This document shows, in pieces, positions 6,453 through 14,026 of a stretch of DNA of 64,000 bases (the first letter of the stretch is position 1; every line of letters starts with the position of its first letter). Source of the DNA: Vicinamibacterales bacterium (lineage in GTDB: Bacteria > Acidobacteriota > Vicinamibacteria > Vicinamibacterales > UBA2999); assembly GCA_041659285.1 (NCBI GenBank), contig JBAZYO010000001.1:186001-250000 (forward strand). Reading direction: 5' to 3'. A program made the translations under genes and the position numbers. The notes beneath the pieces are model-generated. The model made no database searches. It had not been told where the DNA came from and saw only the letters and a list, made by a program, of their open reading frames with translations.

Positions 6453-6857
6453 GTGGTTAGAGAAGTGTCCCCCGTCGTCCTGGTTGTAGAAGACGACAGC
6501 GCCGTGCGCCAGCCGCTGGTGAAGTTCCTGCAAATGCGGCAGTACACCGTCGTCACGGCCGAAACCGCCGACGAAGGCCTGGACGCCATCAAGACCCATC
6601 GCCCGGCCGCCGCCATCATCGACCTGCGGCTGCGGCGCGGCTCCGGCCGCGAAGTGGTGGTCTCGATTCCGCCCGGCGTGCCGGTGATCATCTTCTCCGG
6701 ACTCCGCTCCGAATCCGCCGACCTCGAAACGCTCCGCCCGAACACGCGGCTGGTCGAAAAGCCGTACTCGCTGGTAATGCTGATGGACACGCTCGAGGAC
6801 ATGCTCGAGGAGTCGCGCGGCAATCAGAGCGGCTTCGGCCGCATCGCCGCGTCGTAG
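6453..6857 (+). CDS. Stand-alone response regulator receiver protein
   Basis: A single receiver domain of about 134 aa. The acidic pair is in VVLVVEDDSAVR, the phosphoacceptor Asp in AAIIDLRL, the switch Ser in VIIFSG and the conserved Lys in LVEKPYS. There is no output domain, so it must act through a partner or a histidine kinase elsewhere. GTG 6453 is chosen because it lies at leaderless distance from GATAAT and directly before the fold; the frame is open further up to 6360, and GTG 6465 is another option. Confidence 0.8.
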   Translation: MVREVSPVVLVVEDDSAVRQPLVKFLQMRQYTVVTAETADEGLDAIKTHRPAAAIIDLRLRRGSGREVVVSIPPGVPVIIFSGLRSESADLETLRPNTRLVEKPYSLVMLMDTLEDMLEESRGNQSGFGRIAAS

Positions 6858-6884
6858 TCCGGCTCGGACGCTTGTCGCCAGAAG

Positions 6885-6909
6885 GGCGGCACTTTAGTGC
6901 CGCCTTTTT
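6885..6909. terminator. Rho-independent terminator
   Basis: GGCGGCAC (6885-6892) and GTGCCGCC (6897-6904) form an 8-bp stem with loop TTTA followed by TTTTT. It ends the response regulator transcript and, read on the other strand, may also serve the arginase gene whose final codon is at 6913. Confidence 0.9.
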
Positions 6910-6912
6910 CAG

Positions 6913-7821
6913 TTACAGGATATTCTTGCCCAGTGCGGAGAGCGCGAGCTCCGTACCGAACTCCGCCGTCGTATTTCTGATGTCCAGCGCCGGGTTCACC
7001 TCGACCAGGTCGAGCGACGTCATCTTGCCGGACTAGGCAATCATCTCCATCACCATGTGCGCCTCGCGGTAGCTGAGGCCTCCCTTGACCGGCGTTCCCA
7101 CGCCGGGCGCCACCGTGGGATCGCACGCGTCGAGGTCGTAGGAGACGTGGAACCCACCGGTACCGCTGGTGGCGAGCGCGATCGCGCGATCCATCACCTC
7201 CGCGATGCCGAGGCGATCGATCTCCTTCATGGTGAAGACGTGCACGTTCGAGGCGCGCACGATTTCCTTTTCGCGATCGTCGAGATTGCGGATGCCCACG
7301 AGCACGGTGTGCTTCGCCTGCACCACCGGCGTGTCGCCGGCGAAGTGCCCGAGCTCCGACGGCTCGCTGCCGAGCAGCGCGGCGAGCGGCATGCCGTGCA
7401 CGTTGCCCGAGCCGGTGGAGTCGGGGCTGTTCATGTCGCCGTGTGCATCCACCCAGATCAGGCCGAGCGGCTTGCCCTGCTTGCGCATCTGCGCGGATGC
7501 GGCGGCCGCCGATCCGGTCGCCAGGCTGTGATCACCGCCGAGCGCGATGGGCGTGGCGCCCTCGTCCATCGATGCCATCGTCGCCTGGAACAAGCGCTGG
7601 CACACCTTGGCGATCTCTTTCACGTAGCGCTTGCGCGGATCGCCGGCGCCCTTGGCCTCGGGAATGGGGGAGGGCACGTCGCCCTTGTCGGTGACCGACA
7701 GGCCGAGCGCCGCGAGCTGTTCGCCGATGCCGGCAATGCGGAACGCCGACGGCCCCATGTCGGTGCCGCGGCGATTGCCGCCAAGGTCCAGCGGCACGCC
7801 GATGATGTGAACAGCCCTCAT
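6913..7821 (-). pseudogene. Arginase with an in-frame amber stop
   Basis: Arginase/ureohydrolase fold: GGDHSLATG, WVDAHGDMN and SYDLDACDP carry the Mn-binding His and Asp residues. Translation from ATG at 7819-7821 meets TAG at 7033-7035 after 262 codons (MVMEMIA-stop). The same frame continues without another stop as SGKMTSLDLVEVNPALDIRN and ends at TAA 6913-6915. That tail is the normal arginase C-terminus, including the Glu of the EVNP motif near the active site. Restored length is about 302 residues, the family norm. One base change creates the TAG. Either a recent nonsense mutation, sequence error, or readthrough. It would hydrolyse arginine to ornithine and urea. Confidence 0.88.
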
Positions 7822-7842
7822 CTCAAGCCTCGAGCCCGCAGC

Positions 7843-8520
7843 CTATCGCTTCTTGTACGTCATCGAAATCCCCTCGAAGCCGGGCGACACCGTGATGGTG
7901 AGCGCCTGCGGATGGGTCTCGATGGCCGTCAGAAAATCGAGCATGTCGTTCTTCTTGTTGATCACGTTGTGCGCCAGGAACAGCCCGCCCGGCGTCACCC
8001 GCGGAAACACCATTTCGAAGTACTTCTTGTAGTCCGGCTTCCAGGCGTCCAGGAACACCAGGTCGAACTGGCCCGTCACCTTGGGGATCTCCTTGAACGC
8101 ATCCCCCGAAATCACCTGGACGATGTCGGACAGGCCGGCACGCCGGATGTTGGCGGTGGCTTCCTTGGCCCGGACCGGGTCGTACTCGATCGTCACCAGC
8201 TTTCCGCCGGTCTGGCGCAGGCCGAGGCCTATCCAGATGGCGCTGTAGCCGCTGGCGGCGCCGATTTCCAGGACCTGCCTGGCCCCGATCGCGCCGACCA
8301 GCACCCTCAGGAAGCGCCCGTCCTCTTCCGACACGGCCAGTTGGCCCTTGTCGGCGGCGCGGATGCCGGCCAGCAGCTTGGCCAGGGCGGGGTCAACGGC
8401 CGGGGCGGCGGGCCTGGGGGCTTGTTTGCCTGCCGGCCTGTCCGGTGAAGCCTGGGCGAAGGCGGCCGCCTGGCCGGTCAACATAAAGGCTAAGAGAATG
8501 GTCATTCCACGAAGAAACAT
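7843..8520 (-). CDS. Exported O-methyltransferase-like protein
   Basis: A 225-aa protein with a signal peptide (residues 1-23, TILLAFMLTGQAAAFAQA) followed by a Pro/Ala linker and a class I SAM methyltransferase domain: motif I VLEIGAASGYSA, acidic VTIEYDP, and a catalytic region FDLVFLDAWKPDYKKYF typical of caffeoyl-CoA/catechol-type O-methyltransferases. An export signal on a SAM-dependent enzyme is odd because SAM is cytoplasmic; the signal may be an anchor, or the protein binds something else. It is transcribed from a TAGAAT box six bases before the ATG. Confidence 0.75.
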   Translation of the reverse strand: MFLRGMTILLAFMLTGQAAAFAQASPDRPAGKQAPRPAAPAVDPALAKLLAGIRAADKGQLAVSEEDGRFLRVLVGAIGARQVLEIGAASGYSAIWIGLGLRQTGGKLVTIEYDPVRAKEATANIRRAGLSDIVQVISGDAFKEIPKVTGQFDLVFLDAWKPDYKKYFEMVFPRVTPGGLFLAHNVINKKNDMLDFLTAIETHPQALTITVSPGFEGISMTYKKR

Positions 8521-8526
8521 CCCTCC

Positions 8527-8532
8527 ATTCTA
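8527..8532 (-). promoter_or_regulatory. -10 element for the exported methyltransferase
   Basis: On the minus strand TAGAAT is followed by GGAGGG and directly by the ATG at 8520. The transcript would start at or just before the start codon. GGAGGG touches the ATG and is too close to be a normal ribosome binding site. Confidence 0.5.
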
Positions 8533-8556
8533 GCCGGGCGCCCCGGGGGCGCGTGT

Positions 8557-8680
8557 TATAGTGCCGTGACTTTTACGAACCCCTTCCGGAGGTTCTAATG
8601 GAGCGTATGAGCGATTGTCCAGGGATCGGCCACCAAGCTCGTCGACGCTTTCTGGGCCGTTCCGTAGGAACGGCCCCTTT
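8557..8680 (+). promoter_or_regulatory. Candidate attenuator leader with terminator-like hairpin
   Basis: TATAGT (8557-8562) is a good -10. About 85 bases downstream of the expected start, GGGCCGTTCC (8654-8663) and GGAACGGCCC (8667-8676) form a 10-bp stem with a 3-nt loop, followed by CTTT. The hairpin lies inside a 35-codon leader ORF (8598-8705). The arrangement of promoter, small ORF and terminator-like hairpin before a gene start suggests attenuation or a short RNA; this is inference. Confidence 0.5.
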
Positions 8681-8705
8681 GCATAACGAACGGACGGTTC
8701 AGTAG
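8598..8705 (+). CDS. 35-aa leader peptide
   Basis: ATG with GGAGG (8588-8592) at good spacing; the peptide starts MERMSDCPGIG and ends NERTVQ. Its TAG overlaps the GTG of the following gene by one base (TAGTG), so ribosomes that finish it are placed to start the next gene. The peptide has no obvious regulatory amino-acid run, though RRR is present. It spans a stable hairpin. Confidence 0.5.
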   Translation: MERMSDCPGIGHQARRRFLGRSVGTAPLHNERTVQ

Positions 8706-9391
8706 TGAGCCCGATTCTCACCCGCCCGGTCCGCGAGCAACTCGAACATGATCGAGTGATTCGCCTGCTGCAGGCCCGTTACAAGCGCAAGAACGAAGTC
8801 ATCATGAATCCCGGCGCCGAGCAGAACCAGTCGGTGACGGTCGAGAACCTCGTCGTGTTTCCGGATCTGCTCCTCTTCGCGGAGGGCGGCAAGAAGCTGC
8901 TGGGGACCATCGAGGTGGAAACCGGCGAATCCGTCAATGCCCTCGAGGCGCGGGCGGAATGGGGTGTCTTCTGTAAGTTGAAGGTACCAATGCACTTGTA
9001 CGTCCCGCCCACGTCGGTGGACGCGGCCCGCCGACTCTGCACCGAATACAACATCCCGGTGGCCGAGATCTGGACCTTCCACGCCACGTTCGACCAGGTG
9101 CGGTTCACGATGATCCATCGCTCGCCGGACGCGCCGGTCGTCAAGGTCAGCGCACCCACGAAACAAGCCGCCAAGGCCAAACCGGCAGCCGTCAAACCGG
9201 CAGCCGTCAAACCGGTGGCCGCCAAGGTGGCCAAGCCGGTGGCGAAGGCCAAACCCGCCGTCAAGGCGAAGTCCAAGCCCGTGGCGAAGGCCAAGGCCAA
9301 GCCCGTAGCCAAGCCCGTCAAGGTCTCGAAACCTGCGCAGAAGGCGGCAAAGCCGGCCAAGTCCGCCAAGCCCGCGAAGAAGCGGCGTTAG
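8705..9391 (+). CDS. Nuclease-like protein with a histone-H1-like Lys/Ala/Pro tail
   Basis: A 228-aa protein starting at GTG coupled to the leader ORF. Residues 1-145 form a compact domain with LVVFPDLLLFAEG followed by LLGTIEVETGES, the spacing of the P-D and E-x-E/K parts of PD-(D/E)XK nuclease folds, although the usual Lys is replaced, giving EVE. Residues about 150-228 are a low-complexity tail of repeats such as KPAAVKPAAVKP and AKAKPVAKPVK, resembling bacterial histone H1-like proteins that bind DNA non-specifically. The family is not recognised. A DNA-bound enzyme or structural nucleoid protein is possible; catalysis is unproven. Confidence 0.65.
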   Translation: MSPILTRPVREQLEHDRVIRLLQARYKRKNEVIMNPGAEQNQSVTVENLVVFPDLLLFAEGGKKLLGTIEVETGESVNALEARAEWGVFCKLKVPMHLYVPPTSVDAARRLCTEYNIPVAEIWTFHATFDQVRFTMIHRSPDAPVVKVSAPTKQAAKAKPAAVKPAAVKPVAAKVAKPVAKAKPAVKAKSKPVAKAKAKPVAKPVKVSKPAQKAAKPAKSAKPAKKRR

Positions 9392-9400
9392 GGCGGGTCC

Positions 9401-10120
9401 GTGCCATTCCTGCGCCTCACCCGCGACCGCCGCGGAACCGAGAACACCTTCCTGCTCCACGCCGATCGCCCCGGCGATCGGCCGAGGCTCTTGTACTGGT
9501 ATCGCACCGCGCCCGGCATCGTGCTGGGCCGCGCCGCGCTGGACGAAGACGCCATTCGCACCATTGAAGAGCAGCATCCCGAGATCGACTTCGACTGGCC
9601 CGCCATCCTCGCGCTGAGCGAGGCGATGATGCACGAAGACGAGGCGGCCGCCCGGCCGTCGCCAGCCGGCCGCAGGCAGCCGCGGCGCGACCAGCCGCGC
9701 GAGGCGCAGCCGCGGCGGCGCCAGGACGCGCCCCCCGAGTCGCCGGCCCCCGATACGGCGGCCTACGCGCCCGACGACGCCACGAGTGAGCCCGCGCTCG
9801 AGGCGCAGGCCGAGCAGATGGTCGAGGAAATGGCGGCTGGTGCCGGCGCTCAGGACGAAGCGCCGCCCGCGCCGCGTCACACGTATGGGCTGCTCGAGGA
9901 GCTGGTGGGCCGGGAGATCGCTACCCGGTTGCGGGCCCGCCATTCCGAGATCGCGGCGCGCATTCACGAGCGTCACGCCGACCCGCTGGAACGCGAGCGC
10001 TGGATGGCGCGCGCCGCGGCGCTCGACCCCGACACGTGGCTCACGCCGGAAGCCATTCTCGACGGGGTGCGCCAGACCGACGCGCACTTTGAAAAGCTCC
10101 GCCAGGAGCTGTTGGCCTAG
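9401..10120 (+). CDS. Conserved-looking hypothetical protein with an acidic linker
   Basis: A 239-aa cytoplasmic protein starting at GTG nine bases after the previous stop, likely co-transcribed with it. The N-terminal 85 residues (FLRLTRDRRGTENTFLLH; RTAPGIVLGRAALDEDA) look like a small globular domain. Residues about 85-165 are disordered, rich in Pro, Arg, Asp and Glu. The C-terminal part (GLLEELVGREIATRLRARH; ERERWMARAAAL) is helical. I do not recognise it. Its last four bases overlap rpiB on the other strand. Confidence 0.65.
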   Translation: MPFLRLTRDRRGTENTFLLHADRPGDRPRLLYWYRTAPGIVLGRAALDEDAIRTIEEQHPEIDFDWPAILALSEAMMHEDEAAARPSPAGRRQPRRDQPREAQPRRRQDAPPESPAPDTAAYAPDDATSEPALEAQAEQMVEEMAAGAGAQDEAPPAPRHTYGLLEELVGREIATRLRARHSEIAARIHERHADPLERERWMARAAALDPDTWLTPEAILDGVRQTDAHFEKLRQELLA

Positions 10121-10575
10121 CGCTCCCGCGAAAACCGGGATTCGATGGCGTCGATTTTAGCGAGGCGCGCCAGGTGCCGCTCTTCACTCGAGAAGCTGGC
10201 CGCCAGGAACGTATCGGCCAGCAGGCGGGCCAGCGCCGGCCCAATCACCCGCGACCCCAGGCACAAGACGTTCAGATCATCGTGCTCGACGGCCTGGCGC
10301 GCGGTGTAGGCGTCGTGGCACACCGCGGCGCGCACGCCGGGGAACTTGCACGCCGCCACCGCCGCGCCGGCGCCGCTGCCGCAAATCAACAGGCCGCGAT
10401 CGGCCTGCCCGTTGCGGATGGCCTGCGCCACGGCTTCGGCGATATCGGGGTAGTCCACGGGCGCAGTCGAGTGCGTGCCCAGGTCGGTAATCTCATGGCC
10501 GCCCTGGGCCAGGTAACCGGCGAGGTCCCGCTTCATCTCGAAACCGGCGTGATCGGCTCCAATGGCAATGCGCAT
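10117..10575 (-). CDS. rpiB: Ribose-5-phosphate isomerase B
   Basis: A 152-aa protein of normal length for the RpiB/LacAB family. The N-terminus IAIGADHAGFEMK, the conserved VDYPDIAEAV, the catalytic Cys loop LLICGSGAGA and the HDDLNVLCLGSRVIG segment are present. It interconverts ribose 5-phosphate and ribulose 5-phosphate in the non-oxidative pentose phosphate pathway in the cytoplasm. The third residue of the usual GTGIG loop is changed to GSGAG, within known variation. Monocistronic, convergent with the hypothetical gene before it. Confidence 0.93.
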   Translation of the reverse strand: MRIAIGADHAGFEMKRDLAGYLAQGGHEITDLGTHSTAPVDYPDIAEAVAQAIRNGQADRGLLICGSGAGAAVAACKFPGVRAAVCHDAYTARQAVEHDDLNVLCLGSRVIGPALARLLADTFLAASFSSEERHLARLAKIDAIESRFSRER

Positions 10576-10641
10576 CGTCGTTCTAGCTTATTCGAACCTG
10601 GTCCGTTGGCCTGACCGGCTAATCCGGCGCCCAACCCGTCT

Positions 10642-10647
10642 TATACT
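10642..10647 (+). promoter_or_regulatory. -10 element for the VWFA protein
   Basis: TATACT is followed after six bases by the ATG at 10654, a leaderless arrangement. No convincing -35 box is seen. Confidence 0.5.
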
Positions 10648-10653
10648 GTCAGG

Positions 10654-11916
10654 ATGACGACGGCAAGCCTTCGCTTCGCAGGAGTGGCCGTGCTGGCCTT
10701 GACGACGGGCCTCGGCGCGCAGTCGCCGGCACCACAGAAGCCGGCGGCGCCGCCACCGGCCCCGGCCGGACAGCCCCAGTTCCGCGTGGCCATCGACTAC
10801 GTCAGCACGGACGCGATCGTGCGCAATGCGCAGGATCAGTTCGTGGCGGATCTCACGAAGGGCGACTTCGAGATCTACGAAGACGGCGTCAAGCAGGAGA
10901 TTACCGGCCTCACGCTCGTGCATGGCGGCCGTGTGCACAACCTGGCGGCGCCGCCCGCGCCGGTGGCGCAGGAAGGCATCATCCTGCCGCCGTCGCGTCC
11001 CAAGAACGACACCGCCGGCCGCATCTTCCTGATCATCGTCGACGACCTGCACCTGGACTTCCGCAACACGGGGCGGATTCGCGACTTGTTCAAGAAGATC
11101 TCGAAGACCCTCGTCCACGAAGGCGACATGTTCTCCATCGTCTCGACGGGCCCCTCGTCGCTGGCGATCGACCCGACCTACGACCGCAAGATCCTGGACG
11201 AGGCGATCAAGAAGATCACCGGCAGCGGCCTCAAGCCGTCCGACATCATCCAGGGCGCGGAAGGGTCGGATGGCCCGAGCGAAGTCCGCTATCGCGCGCA
11301 CGTCGCGTTCTCGACCGCCTACGACATGCTGTCGCAGATGGAGAAGATCAACAACCGCCGCAAGGCGGTGATCTGGGTGAGCAACGGCTACGACTTCAAC
11401 CCGTTCTCGGAATCGCGGCTTGGTGAAGACCCGGTGTTTGGCGGCCGCTTCGGGCAGACGCGGGAAGAAGGCCGGGAGCAGCAGGGGCAGTTCAGCGGGC
11501 AGCAGTTTGCCGATGCCGACCTGGCGCGCGAGCTGGCCGAAGTGACGCGCACGGCCAACCGCGCCAACGCGACGCTCTACACCATCGACCCACGCGGCCT
11601 GGTGGCCGGCGCCGACCTCGACGAGCAACTGGATCCGGTGGAGTACGGGGAGTACGTGCGCAAGTCGCAAGACAGCCTGCGCGTACTGGCGGAAGAAACC
11701 GGCGGCATCGCCGTGGTGAACCAGAACAACTTCGACAAGGCGCTCAAGCGCATCGACGCCGAGACCAGCGACTACTACGTGCTCGGGTATTCATCCACCA
11801 ACCCCGACCCGCTCAAGCGCACGCGCAAGATCGAGCTCAAGCTGGTGAACAAGCCGGGGCTTAACGTGTGGTCGCGGACGTCGTATTCGCTCCGCCAGCA
11901 GCCGAAAGCGAAGTAA
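10654..11916 (+). CDS. Secreted VWFA-related protein of the acidobacterial type
   Basis: A 420-aa protein with a signal peptide ending near LGAQSPA and a Pro/Ala-rich spacer. Residues about 45-95 (RVAIDYVSTDAIVRNAQDQF; LTKGDFEIYEDGVKQEI) are the beta-rich N-terminal segment typical of these proteins. A von Willebrand factor A-like domain follows with IFLIIVDDLHLDF in place of a full MIDAS motif and VIWVSNGYDF later. The end (DYYVLGYSSTNPDPLKRTRKIELKL) matches the family. Such proteins are abundant in Acidobacteriota; role unknown, perhaps extracellular binding. Confidence 0.85.
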   Translation: MTTASLRFAGVAVLALTTGLGAQSPAPQKPAAPPPAPAGQPQFRVAIDYVSTDAIVRNAQDQFVADLTKGDFEIYEDGVKQEITGLTLVHGGRVHNLAAPPAPVAQEGIILPPSRPKNDTAGRIFLIIVDDLHLDFRNTGRIRDLFKKISKTLVHEGDMFSIVSTGPSSLAIDPTYDRKILDEAIKKITGSGLKPSDIIQGAEGSDGPSEVRYRAHVAFSTAYDMLSQMEKINNRRKAVIWVSNGYDFNPFSESRLGEDPVFGGRFGQTREEGREQQGQFSGQQFADADLARELAEVTRTANRANATLYTIDPRGLVAGADLDEQLDPVEYGEYVRKSQDSLRVLAEETGGIAVVNQNNFDKALKRIDAETSDYYVLGYSSTNPDPLKRTRKIELKLVNKPGLNVWSRTSYSLRQQPKAK

Positions 11917-12049
11917 CCGGCGCGACCGCGATCGATTCCTGGATGCGCTCCCGCAGCCACACCACCGGCTGGGGATGCAGGCGAACGAAGGCCTGCCACT
12001 CTTTTTCGTTCAGGACGATGGAGATGACACGTTCGCGGCTGATTTCCAT
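11861..12049 (-). CDS. Small 62-aa hypothetical protein
   Basis: ATG at 12047-12049 preceded by GTGAGG. The product starts MEISRERVISIVLNEKEW and includes FVRLHPQPVVWLRERIQE, a compact mixed alpha/beta pattern. The tail after residue 45 is low complexity and overlaps the 3' end of the VWFA gene on the other strand by 56 bases. The frame is open further upstream but without a plausible start signal. It may be co-transcribed with the LysR gene. Function unknown. Confidence 0.5.
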   Translation of the reverse strand: MEISRERVISIVLNEKEWQAFVRLHPQPVVWLRERIQESIAVAPVTSLSAAGGANTTSATTR

Positions 12050-12117
12050 TGCGGGCCTCACTTCAGGGACGGAGAATGGACCCATCCTAGCGACCGCTCT
12101 CACACCACGAAAATAGA

Positions 12118-12149
12118 ATGATCGAATCGGAATCATCCAATTCGATCAT
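12118..12149. terminator. Long palindrome at the end of the LysR gene
   Basis: ATGATCGAAT (12118-12127) and ATTCGATCAT (12140-12149) are a perfect 10-bp inverted repeat; one mismatch inside, GGA and TCC extend the stem around loop ATCA. It includes the LysR stop codon. It lacks a T tract; it could be a terminator, a processing site or an operator for the small downstream gene. Confidence 0.5.
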
Positions 12150-13048
12150 GGTGCCAGTTTCAACTTCGGCCGGACCCGCTCGAAGGCCTTGATGACTTCC
12201 TGCACGGCGCGGGGCGTCCGGCTCATCTTCGGGTAGATCCAGCCGGTTTCGCGGACCAGCGACCGGCCCTCAATGCGGGCGCAGAACAGCTGGCCGCTGG
12301 TCACGTCACGCGCCACCGCCTGGTAGGGGATGATCGTGATGCCGATGCCGTTGCGGACCAGCGCCTTGATGATCTCGACGTTTTCCGTCTCCATGACAAT
12401 CTGCGGCTCGACCTTGGCGGCCATGAAGAATTCGTCGATGGCGCGGCGGGTATTCGAGCCCGACTCGAACAGCACGAACGGCTGGCGGTAGAGGTCCTGC
12501 GGCAGCACCTTGCGCTTCTTCGCCAGCGGGTGCTTGGGCCCGGTCACCACCAGCAATTCTTCCTGCAGGACGGGCACCGTGACCAGGTCGGGCTGATCGA
12601 CCGGCAGGGTGAGCAGGGCCAGGTCGCCGGCGCCGGAACGCAGCCGCGCCAGGCACTGCTCGGAACTGCCCGACATCAGCTTCAGCTCGATCTCCGGGTG
12701 CTGCCGCCTGAGCTCGGTCAGCAGGGGCGGGAACACGTACAGGCACACCGTCATGCCGCCGAGCAGCCGGACGGTGCCGCGCAGCGACTCCTGGCTGTCG
12801 GTGATGCCGGCAGTCGTGTCCTTGAGATCCTGGAACACGCGATGGCTCAGCTGCAGCAGCGACTCGCCGGCCGGCGTGATGCGAATGCGGCGTCCCACGC
12901 GGAGGAACACCGGCTCTTTCAGTTCGTCTTCGAGCAGCAGAATCTGCCGGCTGATGGCCGACTGCGAGACGTGCAGCTTATGCCCCGCGGCCGTGAAGGA
13001 ACCAGTTTCCGCAATGGCTCGTATGATTTCTAGTTGTCGAAGGTCCAC
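12146..13048 (-). CDS. LysR-family transcriptional regulator
   Basis: A 300-aa LTTR. The N-terminal winged helix-turn-helix is clear (LEIIRAIAETGSFTAAGHKL; SQSAISRQILLLEDELKEPVF). Residues 90-290 are the periplasmic-binding-protein-like effector domain (VRLLGGMTVCLYVFPPLL; IKALVRNGIGITIIPYQAV), close to CysB/Cbl or CbbR-type members in overall form. The GTG start has GGGAG upstream. No divergent target gene lies beside it; the adjacent methyltransferase is downstream in the other direction of reading, so its regulon cannot be inferred. Confidence 0.88.
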   Translation of the reverse strand: MDLRQLEIIRAIAETGSFTAAGHKLHVSQSAISRQILLLEDELKEPVFLRVGRRIRITPAGESLLQLSHRVFQDLKDTTAGITDSQESLRGTVRLLGGMTVCLYVFPPLLTELRRQHPEIELKLMSGSSEQCLARLRSGAGDLALLTLPVDQPDLVTVPVLQEELLVVTGPKHPLAKKRKVLPQDLYRQPFVLFESGSNTRRAIDEFFMAAKVEPQIVMETENVEIIKALVRNGIGITIIPYQAVARDVTSGQLFCARIEGRSLVRETGWIYPKMSRTPRAVQEVIKAFERVRPKLKLAP

Positions 13049-13107
13049 TAATCACTCCCGGACTGCATGTGAGCATATATCTCCGGCAGAGATGGATTCA
13101 AGGGGAA

Positions 13108-13983
13108 CTATGGGGCGCGCTTGTTGAGAGCGGCCTCCGCCCGAGCTACCGCCTCGGCGAGGTAGTGCTCGTCGAGCTCGATCCCGACGAAGTTCACCCC
13201 AAGCTGCGCGCATGCAACGGCGCTGCTCCCCAGTCCCAGGAATGGATCGACCGCGAGGCCGACCCGCGACAGGCCGTGGAGCTTCAGGCAGTAAGCCGGC
13301 AGCCGCCAGGGGAACGTGGCCGGGTGCGGCCGTTCCTTGTCGCGGCTCTGGATGGTGTCGTAGGGCAGGAACCAGGTGTTGCCGCGGCAGCGCAGCCCCG
13401 AACCCGCCCCTTGCCACCGCGTCACGTTCGAGGCGTCCTGGTACTTGACGCCCACCGCCCGCCGATCGAGCGGCGTGCGGCCGGTGGGGCTGAAGTGGAA
13501 GACGAACTCGTGACAGTCGTTGAGGAAGCGCTCGCTGTTGATCGGCTTGTAGTGGCCCACGGCGAGGTCGTCGGCCAGGCCGGAGCGCGCCCCGGCGAGG
13601 GACTTCTCGATGGCGATGGACTTCACCCAATGCAGGATGTTCTGGAGTTCCAGGTGTGGGCGAACCGCCTGCGCGACATCAAGGGCCGTCCACGGGTCCT
13701 TGGGTTTGGCGCCCACATTCAGAAAGAGGGAGCCGTGCTGGGCCAGCACCCGCTTCACGGCCTGGATCCACGCGCCCGTCCACGCCAGATATTCCGACCG
13801 CGGCTGCCCATCGTCGTAGGAGCGATACCGGATGCCGAGGTTATAGGGCGGGGAGGTCACGACCGCGCCGACGGAGGCGGGCGGGAGCCGGCCGAGGAGG
13901 TCGAGGGAGTCGCCGTGGTAAAAGCGCAGCCGCTGGCGTCCGCGGCGCAGGTCGGCAAAGGGTTTTGGCAGGCGAGGGGGCAC
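13108..13983 (-). CDS. Solitary beta-class DNA methyltransferase
   Basis: A 291-aa protein with catalytic motif IV TSPPYN near residue 43 and the SAM-binding motif I DPFLGLGSSAVAC near residue 245. The order IV before I defines the beta class, which methylates N6-adenine or N4-cytosine. The segment VGHYKPINSERFLNDCHEFVFHF separates them as target recognition region. No restriction endonuclease gene adjoins it, so it is an orphan enzyme used for regulation or protection, or an R-M remnant. The start is GTG close behind a palindrome containing its -10 box. Recognition sequence unknown. Confidence 0.85.
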   Translation of the reverse strand: MPPRLPKPFADLRRGRQRLRFYHGDSLDLLGRLPPASVGAVVTSPPYNLGIRYRSYDDGQPRSEYLAWTGAWIQAVKRVLAQHGSLFLNVGAKPKDPWTALDVAQAVRPHLELQNILHWVKSIAIEKSLAGARSGLADDLAVGHYKPINSERFLNDCHEFVFHFSPTGRTPLDRRAVGVKYQDASNVTRWQGAGSGLRCRGNTWFLPYDTIQSRDKERPHPATFPWRLPAYCLKLHGLSRVGLAVDPFLGLGSSAVACAQLGVNFVGIELDEHYLAEAVARAEAALNKRAP

Positions 13984-13985
13984 GT

Positions 13986-14001
13986 CGGTACGATTGTACC
14001 G
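13986..14001 (-). promoter_or_regulatory. Palindromic promoter element of the DNA methyltransferase
   Basis: CGGTAC (13986-13991) and GTACCG (13996-14001) are perfect arms around GATT. On the minus strand the palindrome contains TACAAT, nine bases before the GTG start, so the -10 box would be inside the operator. The arms hold two GTAC sites. Autoregulation by the methyltransferase or a partner is a reasonable guess. Confidence 0.45.
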
Positions 14002-14026
14002 TGGCCGTACGGCCGGTTGCCGGACC

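Noticed and set aside
8569..8680. 6S or tmRNA-like RNA after the TATAGT promoter
   Set aside because: Too short and without the typical features; the ORF and SD favour a leader.
13108..13983. Restriction-modification system around the DNA methyltransferase
   Set aside because: Neighbours are a LysR regulator and a membrane protein; no endonuclease or specificity subunit is recognisable.
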